Assembly: GCA_964415865.1 (NCBI GenBank) | Contig: CAYQBY010000013.1 | Coordinates: 1-38,966 of the forward strand | Source: Thiopontia sp964415865 | Lineage (GTDB): Bacteria; Pseudomonadota; Gammaproteobacteria; GCF-002020875 | Direction of reading: 5' to 3' | Length of the DNA stretch: 38,966 bases | Part shown: positions 25,194 through 33,059 of the stretch, in pieces | How positions within the stretch are numbered: position 1 is the stretch's first letter | Layout of the letters: each line of letters begins with the position of its first letter | Notes under the pieces: generated by a model | Seen by the model: the letters and a program-made list of their open reading frames with translations, nothing else | Databases searched by the model: none | What the model was told of the DNA's origin: nothing | Program-made: the position numbers and the translations under genes

Positions 25194-26561
25194 ATGGAAC
25201 TTAGTTCTCTCACCGCCGTCTCTCCTGTAGATGGCCGTTATGGTCGCGCAACCAGTGACCTACGCATGATTTTCAGCGAGTTTGGATTGATTCGTCACCG
25301 TGTTCTGGTTGAGATCAAGTGGCTACAGATGCTGGCTGCAAACAGCGATATATCCGAGGTTCCTCCTTTTTCAGAGCATGCAAATAATCTTCTTAACCAT
25401 ATGGTTGATCACTTTTGCGAGGAGGATGCCCAGCGCATAAAGACCATCGAGAGTACAACCAACCATGATGTGAAGGCTGTTGAGTACTTTATAAAAGAGA
25501 AAATTGCCGGCAACAGTGAGCTGGAGGCGGTAAGTGAGTTTATCCATTTCGCCTGTACATCCGAGGATATCAACAACCTCTCCCACGCGCTTATGCTGAG
25601 AGAGTCGCGTACCCAATCCGTTCTGCCAAAGATGGATGAGATCATTGATGCACTATCAGCATTGGCACATCAGTTTGCAGATATCCCAATGCTCTGCCGT
25701 ACACACGGACAGCCAGCAAGCCCATCAACCATGGGCAAGGAGATTGCCAATGTGGTCTATCGGCTGCGCAGACAGCGTGCACAGCTAAATCAGATTGAAT
25801 TTTTAGGAAAAATAAATGGCGCTGTAGGCAACTACAATGCCCACATCTCTGCCTATCCAAATCTTGATTGGGAGCAGATCGCGCAGACCTTTATCGAGTC
25901 ACTCGGCTTAAGCTGGAACTCATATACCATTCAGATTGAGCCACATGATTATATTGCAGAGTTCTTCCATGTAATCAGTCGCTTCAACTCCATTCTGCTC
26001 GATTACGACAGAGATGTTTGGTGGTATATATCGATGGGATACTTCAAGCAGAAGACAGTTGAGGGAGAGGTTGGATCATCAACTATGCCGCACAAGGTTA
26101 ACCCAATCGACTTTGAAAACTCGGAGGGAAATCTTGGTATAGCTAATGCTCTTATGGGACACCTTGCCGAAAAGTTGGTGATCTCTCGTGGGCAACGCGA
26201 TCTTACCGACTCTACGGTATTGAGAAATCTTGGTGTTGGTATAGCTCACAGCATGATTGCCTATAACTCTACCCTGCGTGGCATCAGCAAACTGGAGATT
26301 AATGAGGCACGGCTTGCCGAGGATCTTGATAATACCTGGGAGGTGCTAGCTGAACCAATTCAGACTGTGATGCGCAGATATGGGGTTGAGAACCCTTATG
26401 AAAAATTGAAGGCATTAACTCGTGGCCATGGAATTACCAAGGATGCTCTGCTCACATTTGTTGATGAGCTGGATATCCCCGACGAGGCCAAGGAGTCTCT
26501 GCGTCAGCTATCTCCTGCCAACTATATCGGTAATGCTGTAGAGCAGGCGAAGAAGATATAG
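25194..26561 (+). CDS. purB: Adenylosuccinate lyase
   Basis: The 455-aa product is chosen from ATG 25194 (AAGGAAC upstream), matching the usual 456 aa. The frame remains open upstream to 25026 without resemblance to the family. The signature loop SSTMPHKVNPIDFEN and the start MELSSLTAVSPVDGRYG identify PurB. The enzyme splits SAICAR and adenylosuccinate in purine and AMP synthesis. pyrF follows after three bases, making a purine/pyrimidine pair. Confidence 0.98.
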   Translation: MELSSLTAVSPVDGRYGRATSDLRMIFSEFGLIRHRVLVEIKWLQMLAANSDISEVPPFSEHANNLLNHMVDHFCEEDAQRIKTIESTTNHDVKAVEYFIKEKIAGNSELEAVSEFIHFACTSEDINNLSHALMLRESRTQSVLPKMDEIIDALSALAHQFADIPMLCRTHGQPASPSTMGKEIANVVYRLRRQRAQLNQIEFLGKINGAVGNYNAHISAYPNLDWEQIAQTFIESLGLSWNSYTIQIEPHDYIAEFFHVISRFNSILLDYDRDVWWYISMGYFKQKTVEGEVGSSTMPHKVNPIDFENSEGNLGIANALMGHLAEKLVISRGQRDLTDSTVLRNLGVGIAHSMIAYNSTLRGISKLEINEARLAEDLDNTWEVLAEPIQTVMRRYGVENPYEKLKALTRGHGITKDALLTFVDELDIPDEAKESLRQLSPANYIGNAVEQAKKI

Positions 26562-26564
26562 TCT

Positions 26565-27263
26565 ATGGCGAATAAATCAAAAATTGTTGTTGCCCTGGAC
26601 TTTCCTGATGCAGCGCAAGCTCTGGCTCTGGCAGAACAGCTGGATCCTGCTGGTTGCAGGGTAAAAGTTGGCAAGGAGATCTTTACCAGATCAGGTCCGG
26701 ATATAGTTAAACAGCTTGTCTCAATGGGGTTTGATGTTTTTCTTGATCTGAAATATCACGATATTCCCAATACCGTAGCAAACGCATGCAGGGCAGCAGC
26801 GGATCTTGGGGTATGGATGGTAAATGTCCACGCCTCCGGCGGGCGCAAGATGATGGAGGCTGCACGTGAGGCACTTACTGATCACGATGATGCACCACTA
26901 CTGATTGCGGTAACTGTTCTGACCAGTATGGACCGTAATGATCTATCAGAGATTGGTCTGGATATTGACCCTGCTGATCAGGTGCTCCGCCTTGCAAATT
27001 TGGCGAAGCTCTCGGGTATGGATGGTGTAGTCTGTTCACCAAGAGAGATCTCCTCACTTAGAGTTGATCTGGGAGATGAGTTCCGCCTTGTTACCCCGGG
27101 AATTCGCCCTGCCGGAAGTGCAACCGGCGACCAAAAGAGGGTCATGACTCCAGCAGAGGCTGTTGCTCTGGGTAGCGACTGGCTGGTTATTGGGCGCCCA
27201 ATTACAGGAGCGGACAATCCTCTGAATGCATTGAATTCAATCAATGCTGAACTGTCAGCATAG
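26565..27263 (+). CDS. pyrF: Orotidine-5'-phosphate decarboxylase
   Basis: The 232-aa product is of normal family length. It contains the catalytic motif DLKYHDIPNTVANA, VTVLTSMD and the phosphate-binding LVTPGIRP and VIGRPIT segments. It makes UMP in the last step of de novo pyrimidine synthesis. It is co-transcribed with purB, and its stop is seven bases from the convergent lapB stop. In enterics pyrF follows lapB in the same direction; here it is inverted relative to lapAB. Confidence 0.97.
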   Translation: MANKSKIVVALDFPDAAQALALAEQLDPAGCRVKVGKEIFTRSGPDIVKQLVSMGFDVFLDLKYHDIPNTVANACRAAADLGVWMVNVHASGGRKMMEAAREALTDHDDAPLLIAVTVLTSMDRNDLSEIGLDIDPADQVLRLANLAKLSGMDGVVCSPREISSLRVDLGDEFRLVTPGIRPAGSATGDQKRVMTPAEAVALGSDWLVIGRPITGADNPLNALNSINAELSA

Positions 27264-27270
27264 CTCCTGA

Positions 27271-28449
27271 CTACTCTCCAGAGACACCCACAATTGGTTT
27301 AATGGTATTCCAGTTGTTGCACCCTGGACACTGCCAGTGCAGGTGGTGAGCCTGGAATCCACAGTGGCTACACTGATACTCTGGCTTCTCTTCCTGTAGC
27401 TGTCTGGTCAATATCTGCAGCCCATAGAGCCCCTCTCTCGCCCTGTCATCTTCTGCATGTCTCAGGTTTAGTTCAATCAGACGTTCAAGACCACGAACTG
27501 ACGGCCGACTCTTTAGTTGATCCACCAGAAACAGTTCTGCCTTTCTATCTCCGCTCATTAACTGAACCTGCTCAACAGCCGCCAATAGCACCGTGGTACT
27601 GGGATGTTGCATTAACAGGTTGGTCAGATAGTGCAGAATATCCTCGGGGTTTCCATTTTTGCGATAAATCTCCAGAAGGGGATCGATAATGTTTGGGATA
27701 TAGCTGGCATTCTGCTGCTCTATTCTCTTGTACTCGCCTATAGCAGCCTCATCCTCTCCCCTGGTTGCGAGAATCTCTGCTCTTATCATGGTCGCACGAA
27801 CAGCTACCGGATCCTCTTTTAGGGCCTGCTCCACTAGATGAAGAGCCTCATTAAGATCCCCTCCAGTACGGGCTATCTCCGCTTTTTCACAGAGAAACTG
27901 GGCGATTGTTGCAGCATTGTTAGACCCTTTCTTGTGTTGATTTCTCAACATTTTGATTGCACGATCCCACTCTTTCTCCTGCTGATATATAGTCACCAGC
28001 CACTCATAAGCATCATCCTTGTAAGATCCCAGCTCAATCAGGTCAATAAATGGTTGTTCCGCACGATCAAGAAGACCTGCCTTCATATAGTCCCGCCCCA
28101 GCTCCAGCAGAGCCAGACTACGCTGTTCATCACTCAGAGTGTCACTTTTGATCAAGTTGCTATGTAGATGGATTGCCTGAGAGGTATCACCCTGCCTGCG
28201 AAACAGTGTTCCTAGAGCCAGATGTGTCTCTACCATACTTGGATCCTCATCCAGTAATTTGGAGAAGAGGTCAATAGCCAGATCCTGCTCCTCATTAATC
28301 AGGTAATTAAGACCGCGAAAATAGTCAGTAGAGAGGGTTGAGCAGCGCTGGTCTGTAACCCGTGTCCCACCTTTTCTGGATAACCACCAACCAGAAGCGG
28401 CCGCAACTGGCAACAGAGCAAACCCAATATACGGGAAGAGTTCATTCAT
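27271..28449 (-). CDS. lapB: LapB (YciM), LPS assembly regulator
   Basis: The 392-aa product has an N-terminal membrane helix (about 4-22), a TPR array (about 45-340) and a C-terminal rubredoxin-like zinc site, CSHCGF and CPGCNNW. LapB brings LpxC to the FtsH protease and coordinates lipopolysaccharide synthesis at the inner membrane. It overlaps the lapA stop by four bases (ATGA), the classic lapAB arrangement. The length matches the family (about 389 aa). Confidence 0.96.
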   Translation of the reverse strand: MNELFPYIGFALLPVAAASGWWLSRKGGTRVTDQRCSTLSTDYFRGLNYLINEEQDLAIDLFSKLLDEDPSMVETHLALGTLFRRQGDTSQAIHLHSNLIKSDTLSDEQRSLALLELGRDYMKAGLLDRAEQPFIDLIELGSYKDDAYEWLVTIYQQEKEWDRAIKMLRNQHKKGSNNAATIAQFLCEKAEIARTGGDLNEALHLVEQALKEDPVAVRATMIRAEILATRGEDEAAIGEYKRIEQQNASYIPNIIDPLLEIYRKNGNPEDILHYLTNLLMQHPSTTVLLAAVEQVQLMSGDRKAELFLVDQLKSRPSVRGLERLIELNLRHAEDDRAREGLYGLQILTRQLQEEKPEYQCSHCGFQAHHLHWQCPGCNNWNTIKPIVGVSGE

Positions 28450-28682
28450 TCTGTTGATTTACCCGCCTTGCGGAGGCGCAGTCGTAAAGAGAGAATAAGC
28501 GGCAATGCAGAGAGGACCCCTATCAGTACCCCAGCCGCCAGAACAATAACAAGCAACAGTGACAGTGGAATCTCACCCTGACCAAGATAGTAATCAAATG
28601 ATACTGGTGCCGCATTTAGAACAGCAAACAGAGTGCCGAAACCGGCAACCAGCAAGAAAAGAATTAGAGTAAGAAAACGCAT
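28446..28682 (-). CDS. lapA: LapA (YciS-like, DUF1049) membrane protein
   Basis: The 78-aa product has two hydrophobic helices (about 4-22 and 39-62) separated by the conserved NAAPVSFDYYLGQGEIPLSLLL segment of the LapA family, and a basic C-terminus. It works with LapB in LPS assembly. It lies 24 bp downstream of ihfB. Confidence 0.93.
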   Translation of the reverse strand: MRFLTLILFLLVAGFGTLFAVLNAAPVSFDYYLGQGEIPLSLLLVIVLAAGVLIGVLSALPLILSLRLRLRKAGKSTE

Positions 28683-28706
28683 ACAGCCCTTGCTATAGGT
28701 GGACTG

Positions 28707-29003
28707 TTACTGCTGTTTGAGCCAGGCCTCGTTGACCCGCTCACGCAGATCTTTTCCGGGTTTGAAATGAGGAACAAACTTCTCCTGCAACTCCACAGGT
28801 GCTCCAGTCTTGGGGTTTCTGCCCATTCTGGCCGGACGGTGGTGAAGAGAAAAACTCCCAAAGCCACGAATCTCGATTCTCTCACCAGACCCCAACGCAT
28901 CGGTCATTGATTCGATAATTGTTTTTACCGCCATCTCAACATCGGTATATGCCAGATGTGGAAGTTTTTTGTACAATGATTTAATCAGTTCTGATTTTGT
29001 CAT
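28707..29003 (-). CDS. ihfB: Integration host factor beta subunit
   Basis: The 98-aa product begins MTKSELIKSLYKKLPHL and contains the DNA-intercalating arm GFGSFSLHHRPARMGRNPKTG, diagnostic of IHF-beta. IHF bends DNA and is typically required to bring enhancer-bound NtrC-type activators to sigma-54 polymerase. It follows rpsA, as in most gammaproteobacteria. Confidence 0.96.
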   Translation of the reverse strand: MTKSELIKSLYKKLPHLAYTDVEMAVKTIIESMTDALGSGERIEIRGFGSFSLHHRPARMGRNPKTGAPVELQEKFVPHFKPGKDLRERVNEAWLKQQ

Positions 29004-29058
29004 ATATTCTCCCCGTACCTTATCTGGTCTCGTAACTTGTTAATTATAGTTATGTTAT

Positions 29059-29097
29059 GTGACTCCAGTGTACCCTTTTCTGTCACTGGAGTCACAC
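29059..29097. terminator. 13-bp perfect hairpin between rpsA and ihfB
   Basis: 29059-29071 and 29085-29097 are perfect reverse complements with a 13-base loop, 13 bases after the rpsA stop. No U-tract follows on the minus strand, so it is more likely an mRNA stabilising or attenuating structure than a full terminator. Confidence 0.55.
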
Positions 29098-29110
29098 AAA
29101 AACCGTCTGC

Positions 29111-30787
29111 TTACGAGTCCATCTGCTCTTTAATGAGATCACCAATTGTGGTTGATCCCGACTCCTCTACAGCATTGGCATCATTGTAATCCTTGACCGC
29201 CTTCTCCTCATCCAGAGAATCCTTCTGCTTGATGGAGAGATTCAAGGTGTTGGACTTGCGATCAACACCTAGAATTGCGACCTCAACCTCATCACCCTCA
29301 TTCAGCTGAGTTCGTGCATCCTCAACACGCTCCTTTGAGATCTCTGATACACGTAGATATCCAGTCACATCCTCACTCAACACAATTACTGCACCACGGG
29401 CATCAACCTCACCAATTGTACCGGCAACAACAGTACCTCTAGGATTCTCTGCAACGTAGGTTGAGAAAGGATTTTGCTCCAGCTGCTTGATACCAAGCGA
29501 GATGCGCTCACGCTCAGCATCAATGGCCAGTACTACTGTCTCGACCTCATCGCCCTTGGAGAAGTTGCGGATCACATCCTCACCACTCTCATTCCATGAG
29601 ATATCAGAGAGATGTACCAGACCATCGATATCACCCTCAAGACCAATAAATATTCCAAACTCGGTGATTGACTTGATGTTCCCAACAATACGATCACCCT
29701 TCTTGTGAGTAAGAGTGAACAGCTCCCATGGATTAGCCTTGCACTGCTTCATACCGAGAGAGATGCGACGACGCTCCTCATCGATATCCAGCACCATGAC
29801 CTCAACCTCTTCACCCATGGCGATAACCTTGGATGGGTGGATATTCTTGTTGGTCCAATCCATCTCAGAGGTGTGAACCAGACCTTCAACGCCATCCTCG
29901 ATCTCAACAAATGAACCGTAATCGGCGATATTGGTGATCTTGCCAAATACACGAGTACCGGCAGGATAGCGACGAGCAATATTCATCCATGGATCTTCAC
30001 CCATCTGCTTGAGACCCAGTGAAACGCGACTACGTTCACGATCATAACGGAGAACCTGCACCTCGACCTCTTCACCCACATTAACAACCTCTGAAGGGTG
30101 ACGAACACGCTTCCACGCCATATCAGTAATATGGAGCAGGCCATCAATACCACCAAGATCGATAAAGGCACCGTAATCAGTAAGGTTCTTGACGATACCA
30201 GAGATCTTGACACCCTCTTCCAGAGTCTTGAGAAGCTCCTCACGCTCTGCGCTGTATTCAGCCTCAACCACTGCGCGGCGGGAGACCACAACATTATTGC
30301 GCTTCTGATCCAGTTTAATGACCTTAAACTCTAGATCCTTGCCTTCAAGATAGGCAGTGTCACGAACAGGGCGCACATCAACCAGAGAGCCTGGGAGGAA
30401 TGCACGAATATCATCCAGATCAACAGTAAAGCCACCACGTACCTTGCCACTGATTACACCAATAACAGTCTCATTGGCATCCAGTGCAGCCTGCAGACGA
30501 TTCCACGCCTCCTGACGTTTTGCTTTTTCACGAGAGAGAATTGTCTCACCATATCCGTCTGCAACAGACTCAAGAGCAACCTCAACGATGTCGCCAATGG
30601 CAACTTCCAGATCACCATTACGGCTACGGAACTGTTCAGCAGGGATTGCTGCTTCGGTCTTCAGGCCAGCATTGACCAGAACAACCTCATTACTGACATC
30701 AATAACAGTACCACTAACCAACTCACCATTTTCCATGACGGTTGAACGAAAGCTCTCTTCTAGAAGCTCGGCAAAATTCTCACTCAT
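29111..30787 (-). CDS. rpsA: 30S ribosomal protein S1
   Basis: The 558-aa product is of normal length, with six S1 repeats. The first two are divergent; the last four carry G.V..I...G.FV.......GLVH.SE. It brings mRNA to the 30S subunit. It sits between cmk and ihfB, the usual gammaproteobacterial arrangement. Confidence 0.98.
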   Translation of the reverse strand: MSENFAELLEESFRSTVMENGELVSGTVIDVSNEVVLVNAGLKTEAAIPAEQFRSRNGDLEVAIGDIVEVALESVADGYGETILSREKAKRQEAWNRLQAALDANETVIGVISGKVRGGFTVDLDDIRAFLPGSLVDVRPVRDTAYLEGKDLEFKVIKLDQKRNNVVVSRRAVVEAEYSAEREELLKTLEEGVKISGIVKNLTDYGAFIDLGGIDGLLHITDMAWKRVRHPSEVVNVGEEVEVQVLRYDRERSRVSLGLKQMGEDPWMNIARRYPAGTRVFGKITNIADYGSFVEIEDGVEGLVHTSEMDWTNKNIHPSKVIAMGEEVEVMVLDIDEERRRISLGMKQCKANPWELFTLTHKKGDRIVGNIKSITEFGIFIGLEGDIDGLVHLSDISWNESGEDVIRNFSKGDEVETVVLAIDAERERISLGIKQLEQNPFSTYVAENPRGTVVAGTIGEVDARGAVIVLSEDVTGYLRVSEISKERVEDARTQLNEGDEVEVAILGVDRKSNTLNLSIKQKDSLDEEKAVKDYNDANAVEESGSTTIGDLIKEQMDS

Positions 30788-30912
30788 AATAATTCTTTCC
30801 TAAAATATCTACTCACGAAGATGATTTATCTGATTCCATTCAGCATCATCGACAGAGCGGTTGGGGTTCAGCCGTCCAGATTCGGAGCTATTTTGAACCC
30901 ATTAATAAAACA

Positions 30913-30940
30913 GAAAACATCCGCTTTGATTGATGTTTTC
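30913..30940. promoter_or_regulatory. Hairpin in the cmk-rpsA gap (terminator or S1 leader)
   Basis: GAAAACATC (30913-30921) pairs with GATGTTTTC (30932-30940) over nine bases with a ten-base loop. On the minus strand a moderately T-rich stretch follows. It lies 33 bp after the cmk stop and about 125 bp before the rpsA start. It could end the cmk transcript or belong to the rpsA leader, which is autoregulated in enterics. Confidence 0.45.
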
Positions 30941-30972
30941 CACCGTTACAACACAACTACAACATAGAGGAT

Positions 30973-31671
30973 TTACGCAGCAACCAAGCCTTGCTCTGCA
31001 GCCAGTCCCATCACTGTAGCAACCACCGACTCTATATCCATCTCTGTTGTATCCAGTACCACTGCATCTTCTGCAGGACGTAAAGGAGAGGTGGACCGTT
31101 CTGAATCTCTGCGGTCACGTGCTTCAATCTCACTTTGAAGGGCGCGAATATTAGCATCATCACCCTTCTCGATCAACTGCTTATACCGTCGTTTGGCACG
31201 TTCTTCGGCACTTGCGGTCAGAAAAATTTTTAATGGTGCATCGGGAAAAACGGTGGTGCCCATATCACGCCCGTCAGCGACCACTCCTGGTGGCTGCTTG
31301 AAGTCACGCTGACGCTGTAGCAAGGCCTCACGCACTGCCGGCAGTGCCGCCACTTTGGATGCTCTATCTCCTGCAGATTCAGTTCTGATATCAGATGTAA
31401 CCTCGCCCCCATCAAGCAAAACCTCTACCCCAAGACCAGAGTTTCCAGTACCAAATGAGACCCCAAGAGTTGCCGCCTCCGCAGCCAGTGCCGACTCATC
31501 ATCAAATGCAATATGTTTACGTGATGCAGCAAGACCCAGCACACGATAAAGGGCACCACTATCGAGGTAATCCCACCCCAACCTGCTAGCTACAGCCAGC
31601 GAAATGGTTCCTTTTCCAGCCCCTCCCGGGCCATCTATGGTAATCACAGACCCACTGATATTCCGGTTCAT
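30973..31671 (-). CDS. cmk: Cytidylate kinase
   Basis: The 232-aa product has a P-loop ITIDGPGGAGKGTIS, VVADGRDMGTTVFPDA and KIFLTASAEERAKRRYKQL. It phosphorylates CMP and dCMP. Its start overlaps the aroA stop by four bases. Confidence 0.97.
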   Translation of the reverse strand: MNRNISGSVITIDGPGGAGKGTISLAVASRLGWDYLDSGALYRVLGLAASRKHIAFDDESALAAEAATLGVSFGTGNSGLGVEVLLDGGEVTSDIRTESAGDRASKVAALPAVREALLQRQRDFKQPPGVVADGRDMGTTVFPDAPLKIFLTASAEERAKRRYKQLIEKGDDANIRALQSEIEARDRRDSERSTSPLRPAEDAVVLDTTEMDIESVVATVMGLAAEQGLVAA

Positions 31672-32999
31672 GACTCCTCCTCAATATTTAAACCTGCTCC
31701 AGCTGCCAGCGATGCAAACCCCGGGAATGATGTGTTTACATTGTCACATCCATCAATCTCAATTGGTGCTGTAGCTCGCAGTCCAGCCATTGCAAATGAC
31801 ATCGAAATACGATGGTCATGGTGTGAGTAGACTGCCCCCCCACCAATACTTCCACCCTGAATCACAATTCCATCAGGAGTTGGTTTGGCATCTACTCCAA
31901 GAGTAGTTAGTCCATCTGCCATCACCTGTATACGGTCACTCTCCTTGACCCGCAGCTCCTCTGCCCCGGTAAGAGTTGTCGTTCCATCTGCACAGGCAGC
32001 AGCCACAAACAACACTGGAAACTCATCAATTGCCAGAGGAACCTGATCCACAGGGATCTCTATTCCATGAAGTAATGCAGATTGGACCCGAAGATCTGCC
32101 ACTGGCTCACCACCGGAAACCCTCTCATTTAATATCTCAATATCTGCCCCCATCTCTCTCAGAATATTTATCACCCCAATCCTGGTTGGATTCATTCCAA
32201 CGTGCTGCAGAGTGAGGTCTGACCCCTCTGCAATCGATGCCCCAACCAAGAAAAATGCTGCGGAGGAGATATCCGCTGGCACATCCACTCTGGTCGCCTT
32301 GAGTGATCCACCACCACTCAGGCAGATTTTATTGCCATCTTGTCTTACCTCAACCCCAAAACCATTTAGCATCCTCTCGGTATGGTCACGTGTGGGTGCA
32401 GGCTCGGTAACACAGGTGTCACCATTAGCGTATAGGCCAGCCAGCAGCACTGATGACTTCACCTGTGCACTGGCCATCGGCATCTCGTAATCAATCCCCT
32501 GCAGATCTCTGCCACCAGATATCTCAAGAGGTGCAGTACCATCAGAGTCACTCCTGATCTCTGCTCCCATATCACCGAGTGGATCTGTTACTCGTCCCAT
32601 CGGGCGGCCAGATAGAGATTCATCTCCAGTGAGGGTTACATTAAATTTTTGTCCCGCAAGAAGCCCTGAGAGCAGACGCATTGAGGTACCAGAGTTCCCA
32701 AGATCAAGCGGGGCATCAGGCTCAATAAGCCCATCCATCCCAACCCCGTGGATCGTCACCTCTCCCCCATTTTCTCCACTCTTCGGCCCCTCAATCTCCA
32801 CCCCCATCTGGCGGAAAGCATTGAGAGTTGCCAGACTGTCTTCACCCAGCAGAAATCCGCTAACCTCTGTCACCCCCTCCGCCAGAGAGCCCAGCATAAT
32901 GGAGCGGTGAGAGATTGACTTATCACCAGGAACACGGATGGTCCCCTGTAATTTGCCACCTGGCTGCACCTTGAATTTTAAACCTGACATCTTATTCAT
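31668..32999 (-). CDS. aroA: 3-phosphoshikimate 1-carboxyvinyltransferase (EPSP synthase)
   Basis: The 443-aa product carries PGDKSISHR (PEP site), LGNSGTSMRLLSG and ELRVKESDRIQ, which define AroA. It makes EPSP in the shikimate pathway. Two nearby ATGs (32999 and 32990) are possible starts; the first is listed. The upstream neighbour is not the usual serC/hisC/tyrA set but the restriction island, which ends 60 bp away. Confidence 0.96.
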   Translation of the reverse strand: MNKMSGLKFKVQPGGKLQGTIRVPGDKSISHRSIMLGSLAEGVTEVSGFLLGEDSLATLNAFRQMGVEIEGPKSGENGGEVTIHGVGMDGLIEPDAPLDLGNSGTSMRLLSGLLAGQKFNVTLTGDESLSGRPMGRVTDPLGDMGAEIRSDSDGTAPLEISGGRDLQGIDYEMPMASAQVKSSVLLAGLYANGDTCVTEPAPTRDHTERMLNGFGVEVRQDGNKICLSGGGSLKATRVDVPADISSAAFFLVGASIAEGSDLTLQHVGMNPTRIGVINILREMGADIEILNERVSGGEPVADLRVQSALLHGIEIPVDQVPLAIDEFPVLFVAAACADGTTTLTGAEELRVKESDRIQVMADGLTTLGVDAKPTPDGIVIQGGSIGGGAVYSHHDHRISMSFAMAGLRATAPIEIDGCDNVNTSFPGFASLAAGAGLNIEEES

Positions 33000-33059
33000 T
33001 ACCCTGCTATTAATTTGCGCGGATTATACCCACTACTATCCATGATGTGTCAGAGCGCC